A DNA stretch of 64,000 nt from Luidia sarsii (GCA_949987565.1 OX465105.1:5518159-5582158); one strand, 5' to 3'. Shown: positions 47,651 through 58,935, numbered from the stretch's first letter. Made by a program: numbers and translations. Notes: generated by a model not told the origin, from the sequence alone.

Positions 47651-47919
47651 GACAAGGACAAAACAGATACAGATACAGATATTGTACCATACTGCACGAG
47701 TTTTGGCAAAATGCGACTTAAGGATTTTATTGTTAAATACTGTAGAATGGCCAAGCACAAATACCCATAACTGACAAAATGGGTAGAAAATGCACTCCCA
47801 GTTCAAACAAACTGCACATGACATTCATCACAGAGTACTGTTACAGTACATGTAGTTGAATTTGATGAAAATGATTGAAAAAGTTTTTGGCATCAAGTTT
47901 ACATACCGAGTACGTGTGT

Positions 47920-48035
47920 ACATGTACACCTGTACATGTAGTCATGTACATGTACAGTGTTGTACAGATGTACATGTACAGTGTACATGTACATGTACAT
48001 GTACATGTACATCTGTATAGTACAATGTACATGTA
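47920..48035. repeat. TGTACA tract
   Basis: GTACATGTACATGTACATGT-type run. Confidence 0.75.
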
Positions 48036-48516
48036 GCGTACAGACCACATACATGTATACATGTGTATATTCCATGTGCAATGGCATGTGAGTACGGCAA
48101 AACAGGGAAATGGGGAATTTCACTTACAGCACATGAAACCCATTACTTGAAAATCAATTTTGTTTTGCAAATTTGCAGTGTTAAGAGTGCAAAAGGCTTG
48201 TACATGTACATGTACATGTAAGTACAGTGACATGTCAAACTGCATGTTCAAAGTACTAGAAGAAACACATTTACATTTACTGCTGTACATTTTCCCATAG
48301 GAATTCCATTTACTACATTGAATTTTGGGGGTGACATGTTTTTGTTAAATGAAGCTGACAATTCCATTAAAAAAAATCTTAAGCTGCATAACAAGCTGTT
48401 GAACCTGAACATTAAAATTCAGACTGAAGTGTCTGTCATTGTTCCTATGTACAGTATTTGTGCAATGTTCTCACTGCTGTGTATTCTCTTTTGTCAATTT
48501 TTTTCCCCCTGTGCAG

Positions 48517-48590
48517 GTTTCCTACTCTTCAAGGATTACTGCGAGAATGTCTCAGAGGTCAAAGTTCCACAGTTGGAATTTTATGAAGAG
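48517..48590 (+). CDS. GRK2: GRK2/3-type kinase, coding exon 3
   Basis: The 74-nt exon completes Gly64 and encodes FLLFKDYCENVSEVKVPQLE then FYEE (residues 65-88), aligning with vertebrate GRK2 GYLLFRDFC...EFYEE without gaps. It continues the RH domain. The acceptor is CCCCCTGTGCAG|, and the donor GAAGAG|GTCAGT ends in phase 0. The next expected residues (I/M-K-K-Y-E-K) are not found in the remaining 15 kb, so exon 4 lies beyond the right edge. Confidence 0.95.
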
Positions 48591-49524
48591 GTCAGTGATA
48601 AAAAAATAGGGTGGAGATGAGAGAGGATGACTTTCTTTGATGACGTCACTATGGCAACTGGCTTATCGGTAACAATAGTTACGGTTGCCAGGGTCCCCCT
48701 CCTGTGCGTGACCCCACAATACGGTGTGCCGATGCTTTATCGCGATCCTTTATGTGCCCACAGGAAGAAGGGGAGGGGAGATATGCTCAATGATATCCAG
48801 GCATTCTTTGGTGTGTGTTGGCAGGGGGAGGGCTGGTCCTTTAGGAGAATAAAGGATAACTGAAGTGTGAAAAACTGAAGTGTGAAACCACCCGAAAAAC
48901 ATCTCAGTCTGTCAGCGCAAGAGTCGAGAAAGCTTGAAGGGTCTAATTAAAAGCGTCCTTGTTTAATATGCAGCAGCCTGAAATGCTTCAATGACTGGGC
49001 CCATTAGTGTACGTACACGTGCATGTGCATGTACGTACTACTCGCCTCCTGGTGCGTATGTCATTGAAACGAGAAAGGAAGAGCGAGAACGGAAAAGAAA
49101 TATTGAATAGGTTTTGTAATGTGTGCACCTTTGTTGGGCCATGCTCTCCCTTGCTATTGTGGACATGTTTGTGCATCTCTTGCAAGTGTTTGTTGAGCCA
49201 GAAACTCCTCATGAGGACATCGAGTGAGGTGCTGCTGTCTAAGTGCGGCAACTTGCAGGCAAGCTGACAGCCGTCACTTAGACAAAGGAAGACCTTTGCA
49301 CCCCATACACAAGACTTGGGCTTTACTTCTTTTGTTGCCTCAAGAGACATTGCTATCAAATTTATCTTGAAACATACTTGGGTGTCTTCTGGATAGTTGT
49401 CTTTGCCTTGGAGCCCTGATTCCCTGTAAAATGCATTGAGTAATAAGACTTGAAACAGCACACTGTGCATACATGTACATCATCAGCACTGTATAATGTA
49501 CATTAAGGCTGGATTTGGCCTGAG

Positions 49525-49905
49525 TGCCAGTGGTATGTGTGCCAGTGGCCTACCATAAATGTATGTGCCAGTGGCCTGTGTGCCAGTGGCCTACACTGTA
49601 CAGTACAGTATGTGCCAGTGGCCTATGTGCCAGTGGCCTATGGCCTGGGCGCCAGTGGCCTGGGTGCCAGTGGCCTACTGTACATGTCTGTGCCAGTGGC
49701 CTGTGTGCAGTGGCCTACATGTACCGGTACATGTATGTGGCAGTGGCCTACATGTATTATGTGCCTGTGTGCCAGTGGCCTGTGTGCCAGTGGGCAGTGG
49801 CCTACATGTATGTGCCAGTGGCCTACAGTGCCAGCAGCCTGCTAGTGGCCTAGGTACAATGTACATGAACATGTATGTGCAAGTGGCTTATGTGCCTGTG
49901 GTCAC
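49525..49905. repeat. 15-bp minisatellite GTGCCAGTGGCCT-N-T
   Basis: About 20 units of GTGCCAGTGGCCTGT/GTGCCAGTGGCCTAC span about 380 bp, some with ACATGTA added after CCTAC. The unit length is a multiple of three, so several frames stay open and give CQWP/CASGL/VPVAY repeats. There is no evidence of a real protein. Confidence 0.92.
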
Positions 49906-51387
49906 TAAAATTGACATCAGACCAGTGAGGCCACCTGAATCCGTAAGGTCAGTGGCTCATGGTTTCAAAATTAAACCCGTAAACTGTCTTTTGAATAGGC
50001 TATCCTTGCCCTTGGCCACCAAAAAATTCATTTCACAACTTAATAAGTTAATGCAAGGAGCAAGCCTTGCTCGTGAGTTGCAGTTACCAATGTACATACA
50101 GTAGCCTCTCAGTAGCTTCACTAAATGCTTCTTGCACTTACAGTGTATCCCCCCCCCCTTTCAGCAACTGTGTACCTTTAAATCCATTGCCAGGAATAGA
50201 ATTAGCAAGTGCACACAGCATGGTATATTTGCTGATGACGGGACATGAAATGATTGAATAAATTACACCATGCTGAGAAAAGAAAACTGCACAATGAACA
50301 GTGCAGGACCTGCTCTGCTAGACATCCAGATTGTGTGTTGCGCCTGTGTAAATAGCCCTATGAACTCATCTTGCCATGAGCTCTCGCCTCTCCCGCACTC
50401 TCTGCCTCCCTTCCTTCCTTCCTCTCCTACCCCCTTGCCTTCCCCCTATCCATCCTGTATCCCCACCTCTCTCCCTACCCCCTACTCTCCCTCCCTCTCT
50501 CCCTCCTCACGATTTCCCTCCTCTGCTCCCATTGGAGCGTTATCGGGGGTTTAAATCGAGGATGCTCTCCGCATGGTGTGCACTTTTGTCGGTCAGCCCG
50601 TTGAGCTGCTCACATTTTTGGCATAGTCATTCTGTAAATCTTCTATTTCCTGCGGACGGCATCAGCCAGGCAGTGATCGTCTTCTCATGACCTTACCAAT
50701 TAATTCCAAACCAGGAATCAAATGAAAACCCTCAAATCCGAGAAATTGACTCGATTTCCTCTCCAGACCAAAGGAAAAAAAAACCCACAAATCTCCACAC
50801 ACTGTATGGCTTTTCTGTTTGACAGAAGAAAGAGAAAGAGAAAAATCTGAGAAAAAGAGTAGAACTGAAATATACAAGTTCGAAATCCAACCAAATTATA
50901 GGCCTATCAATAGTCTGTGTCAAGGGAATGGTAACATGAAGATATTGGGGGGGGGGATGGCAGATGAGAAGAGGAATTCTGTACTTGGTGATTAGTTTGC
51001 TTGTGTCCCTCCTGCATGTGGCTATAAATAGTGGAATGCTCAATCCTTTGCCACCATGAAGGGGCTACATTAGCAATTGGATTGGAGCATTCCATTCGCT
51101 GCATTTAGGCCAGAGTCATAAAAGCTGCGATGGAGATTATCTCGGCCATGAATTTCGGGACCAATTTTCAAGTTGTATCGCTGCTGATCAACGGATATTG
51201 ATGCACATACAGTATTTGCAAGTCACGTCACTCACATATGTATGTACATACAGTATGTGCATGGATTGTAGAAAATCTTGAGAATAGCAACTTAGCAGCA
51301 TGTTGTTATTTATGTATGCTGGTGCGATATTTAGGTACAAATGAAAATCCTCCTCCCATTACCTGAGTCTTTCCCTGATTGTCACCC

Positions 51388-52061
51388 AATACGTCTGTTC
51401 CCACTGTGCAAATAATCGCGATTCAAACATCCCTTTTTTTGTCTTAAAATTTAGTGGGCCTGACGTTTCGATCCTAGCAGGACCTTTCTCAAAGGCAGGA
51501 TATTTCTCTGCCTTTGAGAAAGGTCCTGGTACATGTAGGATCGAAACGTCAGGCCCACTAAATTTTAAGATTAACATTTTGGTAATTTTAGTCAGTAAGC
51601 AGTTTGCAACATTTTTGTATATCATCCTTTTTTCTGGCTCGCTTCCACACAGGCCCAAAAATCATGATGCAAAAACTTGCGAGCCGATTGCGGTTAGCAG
51701 TTGTGGTCAAATGGTGGGTGTGTCCTTGAAGAATGGCTCATGCAGGGAGACATATAAACAAGCATGGTACATCCTGTCAGTCAGAGTGCGAGCGATGCAT
51801 TGTGGGACTTTAAAAAAAAAGGGATTCAGCAGAGCGCTCCACACACACACCGCGTGGTTATGAGTTCAAATCGCGATTCAAATCCCACTAATGATTGCGT
51901 TTATTGTGACCACCAAAAAAAAGGAGAAGTGGATTTGAATTGTGATTCAAATCGCGATCCAATAATTGTGACCACCTAAAAAAGGAGAAGTGGATTTGAA
52001 TTGTGATTCAAATCGCGATCCAAATAATTGAGTTTTTTGGGGACTGTGGTAACAGCCCTAT
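51388..52061. mobile_element. TIR element family A, copy 4, split by a GAAACGTC-family pair
   Basis: The left part (CGTCTGTTCCCACTGTGC, AATCGCGATTCAAAC) and the right part (GGCTCGCTTCCACACAGGCC ... ACTGTGGTAACAGCCCTA) form one family A element. The insertion at about 51446-51625 separates them. In the right part a block of about 55 bp (AAAGGAGAAGTGGATTTGAA...) is tandemly doubled. Confidence 0.82.
51446..51625. mobile_element. GAAACGTC family, head-to-head inverted pair
   Basis: A reversed copy (TTAAAATTTAGTGGGCCTGA...CTTTCTCAAAGGCAG) is joined near its 5' end to a forward copy (CTGCCTTTGAGAAAGGTCCT...CATTTTTGTATATCA). In the forward copy the hairpin loop GCT is replaced by GGTACATG-type sequence (CCTGGTACATGTAGGATC). 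Confidence 0.9.
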
Positions 52062-52563
52062 TTTCATCAGACATGTGTCAGATGCAATAAACAAGTACCG
52101 GTAGGTACATGTACATAAGCCCAGCTGCTGCATTATAATGGGATCACGCAAATCTCATTCGAAAAGGTCAAGTGAAGCCCCAGAAATTGAAAACCCCGAT
52201 TCTGCATTAAATATGTTAACGGTGTGCTTGGGGCCAGATCATTTGTTTTGCTGTCGGCTTGTATAAAATGACGTCCAAATACGACTTATTCAAGGACCAC
52301 AAGGGACTATTCCATCCTTCCTTCATTAAATGCATTTCCAAGGCATGCCAATATTTTCTTATAAAGAAATCCTGTATGTTATTGTTTACACAAATTTGCA
52401 TTGTGAGAACTTGCTGGATGGGAGACATCGACCAGGTGTTCAACAAATGTTGTCACTCATGTTTCTGTGGGTAGTGTTTGAAAATGATATTACAATTTTA
52501 TTCTGATTAATGAAATTAATTTAAAAATTCATTGCAGGCGACTTTCAGACAAAATACTAAGGT

Positions 52564-52737
52564 GATATACAAAAATGTTGCAAACTGCTTACTGACTAAA
52601 ATTACCAAAAAGTAAATCTAAAATTTAGTGGGCCTGACGTTTCGATCCTAGCAGGACCTTTCTCAAAGGCAGAGTCACTCTGCCTTTGAGAAAGGTCCTG
52701 CTAAGATCGAAACGTCAGGCCCACTAAATTTTAGACA
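52564..52737. mobile_element. GAAACGTC family, head-to-head inverted pair, right copy truncated
   Basis: Reversed copy 52564-52674 (GATATACAAAAATGTTGCAA ... AAAGGCAGAGT) and forward copy 52679-52733 (CTCTGCCTTTGAGAAAGGTC ... CACTAAATTTTAGA) are separated by about 4 bp. The forward copy stops just after the core. Confidence 0.9.
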
Positions 52738-53007
52738 AAATACTAAGAATAGATTAGGAATAGTTTCTAAACCCATCGGGTAATGTTTGCACTCAGTCAC
52801 ATAAAGAGCCAATAAAATTATGTGGGCTGATTATTGAAGACCAAAGTAAAGTCATGGTGTCACTATGTTTCACATCCTTGTGTACAATACATGCGTGGGG
52901 GCTGGACCAAGTTCCGGCAAAATTGAGGTCAAGCACCTGACCAGACAAGACACAGTGAACCCTGCACAAAAATGTCCCTAGACCTGCAAATGCAGGTAGG
53001 GAACTCA

Positions 53008-53080
53008 TTAAAAAAAAAAAAAAAAAGATAACAAAAGAGAAAAAAAAATATGCCTTTTCCGTTGAGACGGAAAAGCCAAA
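53008..53080 (+). repeat. A-rich stretch plus CTTTTCCG hairpin (retroelement 3' end)
   Basis: A run of 17 A's, GATAACAAAAGAG, AAAAAAAAATATG, then CTTTTCCGT-TGAG-ACGGAAAAG (about 53054-53075). The A-rich lead and stem match the end of the repeat at 24.36-24.39 kb; the loop differs. Confidence 0.65.
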
Positions 53081-53808
53081 AAGAAAGAAAGAAGAATGTC
53101 TTTGATAGATGAGGGGCGGAATGGAGATGTTTATCGGAATCTCCGGTGTCAGCGCATGTTGTTCACTGGGGCAGCTTCTTCCCCTCTAGTAACTGCAGCT
53201 GCCATTGTTTGCAGTGGAAGGGAAGGGGTTGGCAAAATGGAGGTAACTTGACTCCGGGAGTTCCTATCGGTTGTCAGTGGCTGTTGATGACATTAATTGA
53301 ATGAGAGAGAGAATTGCCCAAAATGCGCCCCGCATGACACCTTACCCCTCCCACTCTCTTTCCCCCCTCACCTTTTCCCCTGTGTTTTAAATCGTTTAGA
53401 AGTTTTGTAGTCCTGGACCCTTTAGACCTTATTTTTTTTTCACCCAGGATTGGCTTACTCCCTATTTCTTTGCATTTAGTGTATTTTGCATGCCATATCA
53501 CAGTCTGTGCACAACCTCATCACAGGTTTCATTTCAGGATTGTATGTGAATCACGGTACTGCACTACATGTACATGTATGTAAGCTTTTCTGTTGCACTT
53601 AGTGCGAAAGTCATCAGTCGAATGATGCCACATTCAGATCTTAGAATTATATTTCAAAATTATTTCTGTTATCTCTGGTTAATGTATAAGGGCCCACATT
53701 ACATTCATGAAACATTCCTAGCTTTAGTTACTTGATGGGCATTAGTAAGCTTCTTTATGTAGTTATCTTGTTGTTAGTTGACAACTAAATTTCAATTCAC
53801 TAAACCAT

Positions 53809-54306
53809 AATAGGGCTATTTCCACTCTCCAAATACATGGAATCGCGATTTGAATCGAGATTTAAAAACCTTTTTTTGGGGCTGTCATTCACACAGGCCA
53901 AAAAATTGCCTCGCAAAGAATCGCGAGCCAATTGTTGTTAGCAGTTGTTACGGTCATGCAGGCCTGGGAGACATATAAACAAGCACAGCTAGCACTTCAA
54001 TCAGAGCACGAGCAGTGCATTGTGGGACTAAGAAACACACCAATTCCCAAATACATGTAGATGCAATTATTTGGAAAAGTCTCACTAATAGTGTAGTCCG
54101 AATCGCGATTCAAATCCCACTGATGATTGCGTTTATTGTATCCACACACTTACACATGTACACAAAAGTGGAGTTTGAATTGCGATTCAAATCCCACATG
54201 ATTGCGTTTATTGTGTCCACACTCACACAAAAGTGGAGTTTGAATCGCGATTCAAATTGCGATCCAAATGATCACATTTATTTGGATGAGTGGAAACCGT
54301 ACTAGG
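53809..54306. mobile_element. TIR element family A, copy 5
   Basis: Starts TAGGGCTATTTCCACTCTCC and ends GATGAGTGGAAACCGTACTA. Contains AATCGCGATTTGAATCGAGA, CATTGTGGGACTAAG and a doubled TTGCGTTTATTGTGTCCACAC-type block near the right end (54127-54160 and 54201-54235); the first copy of that block carries TTACACATGTACAC, which the second lacks. Confidence 0.85.
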
Positions 54307-54429
54307 ATTACTTTTCTAGGCAGTTGGTTTCTAAGGAATCTAAGCTGTTTGAATCTGAATCTGGGTCAAACACAAGGGTTGATGTTAAGGCTGATTTTTG
54401 CTGACCGGTTTGTATCTGCCTCAACCTAT

Positions 54430-54560
54430 ATAGGAAGGTTTGCGGTGACACCATGTATCAGGTCTCTTAAAGGAAGAGGTTTGGTTCTGAAAAGAACCTG
54501 AGTGGTAACTCGACGTTTCGACCAGTATGCTCTGGCCGTCATCAGGAGAATGTCTAAACC
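54430..54560 (-). mobile_element. Retroelement 3' end with hammerhead-like and histone-type stem-loop motifs
   Basis: On the minus strand: CTGATGA (54545-54539), the hairpin GGCCAG-AGCATA-CTGGTC, then GAAACGTC (to 54512). About 13 bases later comes GGTTCTTTTCAGAACC (54498-54483), followed by AAACC. The first part has the conserved core (CUGAUGA...GAAA) of a hammerhead ribozyme, as in Penelope-like elements. The second has the exact layout of the metazoan histone mRNA 3' stem-loop (6-bp stem, TTTC loop, purine-rich flank). No histone or reverse-transcriptase coding sequence is seen next to it. Confidence 0.55.
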
Positions 54561-55184
54561 TATTCCTTGCTGAGATGTACACACATGGACAAGTACATGT
54601 ACTGTACAAAGAGTACCTGGGTTTTATTAAAAAAAAGACACAAGTACTGATACCGGTAGGTACAGTAGGTGATGGGAGGGTGGGACAGCACACATTCACA
54701 GCACAGGGCAAGATTCTATGAAACTGTCTGCTCTGTGGACGACCTAAAACCACGGATGTGCAAGTTTCTGCAAGCATAAAATCTGAAGCAGGGGGAAAAA
54801 AGTACAGAGGGGTAAGTGCTGGTGTTTAACAAGCCCCATGTGGGAAACCAACCCCATAAGGGCAAGTAGAGTCTGTGTTTTTCTGTGCTGTTGGTGTCCA
54901 TGGTTGACTACAAGTTATTCAGAGGTACCGGTACCCCGCATCCTGGCATCAGCTCAAACTTCAGTAAGCAACTTAGAATGTACGCTAACTCCAGGTGCAT
55001 GTAGCTTTGGAAAGGTTTTGTGAACATTTGTCGGTCAACAAGGTTTAGCTACATGTACATTGTAGCAACTAGTGGCCAAATCGTCAATTGGGCTTAGCAA
55101 GCTTTCATGAATTGGGCCCATGTCGATCACTACCATGCTATCAAGTCCAAAGGGTTTTCTTCAAAGATTTGTCTTCACTTATCT

Positions 55185-55385
55185 TTCATTCATGTACATT
55201 CATGTTCATTGTACATGTACACATACATGTACATGTACACTGTATACCGGTATATACTGTACTGTATACATGTACTGTATGTATATCCACTGTGTACATG
55301 TTTACATGTATATAGCCACAGGTCAATGTACAGTACATGTGCAATAACATGCATTATGTGTACACGTACAAACATGTACGTAGGC
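55185..55385. repeat. TGTACA-rich tract
   Basis: TACATGTACACATACATGTA-type units; the open frames in three phases are artefacts. Confidence 0.75.
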
Positions 55386-55489
55386 GTAATAGATAATGTT
55401 CATTGCACATGTTCATTCATAGGTCCATGCACTTTAGAACAGACATGGACTCTTGGTACCGGCACATGTGGGTGAATCAAAACTTTCAC

Positions 55490-56076
55490 AGCCAGGGTCC
55501 AAAGGGAATCTGTTACGGCATACGGTAATTATGTGCTTACGGGCAGCGTTTAGCATAATATCTATTTCATGGAATCCGTTAGCATACTGGTAATTCTGTG
55601 CTTATGGTCAGCGTTTAGCGTATTAGAATTTCATGGAATCCGTTACGGCATAATTCTGTGCTTACTGTACAGTGTACATGTACCGTAGGATACCAGTACA
55701 TTCAGCATTTCACATACATGTACAATGTACATACTGGTACATGTATACTGTACCTACTGTACATGTATTTCATGGAATCCGTTAGCATACTGGTAATTTT
55801 GTGCTTATGGTCAGCGTTTATCGTATTCGAATGTCATGGAATCCGTTACGGCATAATTCTGTGCTTACTGTACATGTACCGTAGGATACCAGTACATTCA
55901 TTTCGCATACATACATGTACATGTACATGTACCGGTACATGTATTTCATGGAATTTGTTCTAAAGCAAGACTTTTGGCCCTTGAAATACGCCAACCATAA
56001 GCAAAGAATATCTGCTACAGTAAGCGAATATTTTTGGGCTAACGGTGACGGATTCCATGAAATTGGACCCTGGCCA
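55490..56076. mobile_element. TIR element family K with internal tandem repeats (about 587 bp)
   Basis: The left end GCCAGGGTCCAAAGGGAATC and the right end (reversed GGCCAGGGTCCAATTTCATG, GAATCCGT) form the terminal inverted repeat. Inside, TTTCATGGAATCCGTTA-CGGCATAATTCTGTGCTTA-TGGTCAGCGTTTA recurs four to five times with a period of about 65-75 bp or longer. TGTACATGTACCGTAGG tracts split two of the units in the same way, so that part was duplicated after the TGTACA insertion. Confidence 0.82.
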
Positions 56077-57154
56077 ACAACCACCCACACGCCTTAACCC
56101 CTCTGCACAACAATCCCAAATGCTGTGTATTTCATGTGTGTTGCCATTTCTAATGCAAGCTCCATCCGTGTGGCCAAAGGCTACTGGAATTAAAGATAAC
56201 ATGCAAGAGAAAAAGAGTGTTCTTGGAAACCCCCCCTTCCCCCCACAAACAAACAAAATAATTTGCCTCTGTGAATTGCATCGTACATGTTGTGTGTAAC
56301 AATGGTGTTCTGCCTATTACATGTATCTGCTGTATACTGGGACTGTATTGTAAGACTATCTGGGGATTCTAGGGATTCAAGGGATTCTTAGAAAAAAACA
56401 TGTTGCCCTCTGTTTCCAAGTTACCAAGGGGAATTCCAGTTCCAGTAAATTTGCTATTTTCAGATAAGAGATTAATGAGTGGAACACAGGTGTCTTACTA
56501 ATACCTACATGTAGGTTGGCATTTGAAAGACACACAGGACGTAGACCATTGCTACGTACATATGCACATTGATAAGAAAACCAGAAATCAATTCTTGCCC
56601 ATCTTGGTGGATGAAATCATGCCTTTTCCATCCAGGAACCCCAGGAATGAATCAGGCCCGTGCTTGACCCAATTTTTGGCGAGTCGGTCAAACGCGCGGA
56701 TCGGGTTGGGCCGGCCGCGGCGGCATCCGTCCTCATGACATCGATTCCATTTCTCCTTTTGCCACCCAGCTCCGTAGGAGAATGTCACACCATGGTCTGG
56801 CGCATACAGTACATGGGCGCAGCACTGTGGGTAGAAATGAAATTCAATTTGATTGGCACAGTCAGTGAGCACATGAAGTCCACATCCATGGGCAAATCAG
56901 AACGGAAAGGAGGCAGACCAACCGACAGAACACTGGTGGAATACAAGAACCAGCTCATGCAAAGCAAGTTTAGGGCTTTGACAGAAATGAACAGCAATTA
57001 GGATGGCTGAATTGCAATGGCTGACAGACAGACTGACTGAGCCTGTCAGGGTTGAAAGAATGGTTGGGACAAAAATGTATGAGTCTGAATGGAATACGAG
57101 CAGGCAGACTAATGGATGGGCAGATTGACAAAGAGGCAGATAAACAGAGGAACA

Positions 57155-58935
57155 GGGTTAGGGAAAGCCTTGGTGTTAGGGTTAGGGTTATGATTATATG
57201 GGGAGGGGTTATGGTTAAGGTTCAAATTAGGCTTAGTGTTAGGGTTATGGTTATGGATTATGGTTATGGATTATGATTATGATATATGGTTGTGGTTGTG
57301 GTGGTTGTAGTTGTTGGTTTGGGTTATGGGTTAGAGTAAGGGGTTATGATTAGGATATAATGGTTGTGGTTGTGGTGGTTGTAGTTCTTGGTTTGGGTTA
57401 TGGGTTAGAGTAAGGGGTTATGATTAGGATATATGGTTGTGGTTCTGGTTGTGGGTATGGGTTATGGGTTAGATTAAGGGGTTATGATTAGGATATATGG
57501 TTGTGGTTGTGGTTGTGGGTTTGGGTTATGGATTAGAGTAAGGGGTTATGATTATGATATAATGGTTGTGGTTGTGGTTGTGGGTATGGGTTATGGGTTA
57601 GAGTAAGGGGTTATGATTAGGATATATGGTTGTGGTTCTGGTTGTGGGTTTGGGTTATGGATTAGAGTAAGGGGTTATGATTATGATATAATGGTTGTGG
57701 TTGTGGTTGTGGTTTGGGTTATGGGTTAGAGTAAGGGGTTATGATTAGGATATATGGTTGTGGTTGTGGTTGTGGGTTTGGGTTATGGATTAGAGTAAGG
57801 GGTTATGATTATGATATATGGTTGTGGTTGTGGTTTGGGTTATGGGTTAGAGTAAGGGTTATGATTAGGATATAATGGTTATGGTTGTGGTGGTTGTGGT
57901 TGTGGGTTTGGGTTATGGATTAGAGTAAGGGGTTATGATTATGATATAATGGTTGTGGTTGTGGTTGTGGGTATGGGTTATGGGTTAGAGTAAGGGGTTA
58001 TGATTAGGATATATGGTTGTGGTTCTGGTTGTGGGTATGGGTTATGGGTTAGAGTAAGGGGTTATGATTAGGATATATGGTTGTGGTTCTGGTTGTGGGT
58101 TTGGGTTATGGGTTAGAGTAAGGGGTTATGATTATGATATAATGGTTGTGGTTGTGGTGGTTGTAGTTCTTGGTTTGGGTTATGGGTTAGAGTAAGGGGT
58201 TATGATTAGGATATATGGTTGTGGTTCTGGTTGTGGGTATGGGTTATGGGTTAGATTAAGGGGTTATGATTAGGATATATGGTTGTGGTTGTGGTTGTGG
58301 GTTTGGGTTATGGATTAGAGTAAGGGGTTATGATTATGATATAATGGTTGTGGTTGTGGTTGTGGGTATGGGTTATGGGTTAGAGTAAGGGGTTATGATT
58401 AGGATATATGGTTGTGGTTCTGGTTGTGGGTTTGGGTTATGGATTAGAGTAAGGGGTTATGATTAGGATATATGGTTGTGGTTGTGGGTATGGGTTATGG
58501 GTTAGACTAAGAGGTTATGATTAGGATATATGGTTGTGGGTATGGGTTATGGGTTAGATTAAGGGGTTATGAGTTGGATATATGGTTGTGGTTGTGGGTA
58601 TGGGTTATGGGTTAGAGTCGGGGGTTATGATTAGGATATATGGTTGTGGGTATGGGTTATGGGTTAGATTAAGGGGTTATGATTTGGATATATGGTTGTG
58701 GTTGTGGGTATGGGTTATGGGTTAGAGTCAGGGGTTATGATTAGGATACATGGTTGTGGGTATGGGTTATGGGTTAGATTAAGAGGTTATGATTAGGATA
58801 TATTGTTGTGGGTATGGGTTATGGGTTAGATTAAGGGGTTATGATTAGGATATATGGTTGTGGGTATGGGTTATGGGTTAGATTAAGGGGTTATGATTAG
58901 GACATGTATATGGTTAGGGACAGGGTTGAGGTTGG
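57155..58935. repeat. TTAGGG-like minisatellite, 50-66-bp unit, about 28 copies
   Basis: Each unit reads GGGTTATGGGTTAGAGTAAG, GGGTTATGATTAGGATATAT, GGTTGTGGTTGTGGGT(A/T)T. The period is about 62-66 bp in the first two-thirds and about 47-58 bp toward the right, where the second TGTGGT block is often lost. The left edge contains GTTAGGGTTAGGGTTATG, a few true TTAGGG repeats, from which the array may have grown. Two interleaved unit types (loop words TATGATATAATGG and TAGGATATATGG) alternate, giving a higher-order period. Confidence 0.92.

Larger units (their letters stand above)
34910..48516 (+). other. GRK2-like intron 2 (about 13.6 kb)
   Basis: Runs from GTAAGT to a TTTTTTTCCCCCTGTGCAG acceptor. 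Repeats are listed separately. Parts with no recognisable content beyond scattered TACATGTA: 35222-35870, 35925-36065, 36462-36950, 37240-37900, 38070-38815, 38895-40205, 40280-41080, 41812-42780, 42940-43140, 44255-45055, 46015-46780, 47152-47540 and 48040-48516. Confidence 0.9.

Noticed and set aside
54430..54500. Histone gene, suggested by the GGTTCTTTTCAGAACC stem-loop
   Set aside because: No histone-fold coding sequence in any frame on either side; the motif is attached to a retroelement-like end instead.
56660..57001. 113-codon plus-strand frame (ending ...RPTDRTLVEYKNQLMQSKF)
   Set aside because: No known domain, no splice or codon-bias support, and the opposite strand is also open; treated as chance.
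57155..57260. Chromosome end (telomere)
   Set aside because: Only a few true TTAGGG units occur and the sequence continues for 7 kb beyond with ordinary repeats, so it is interstitial.
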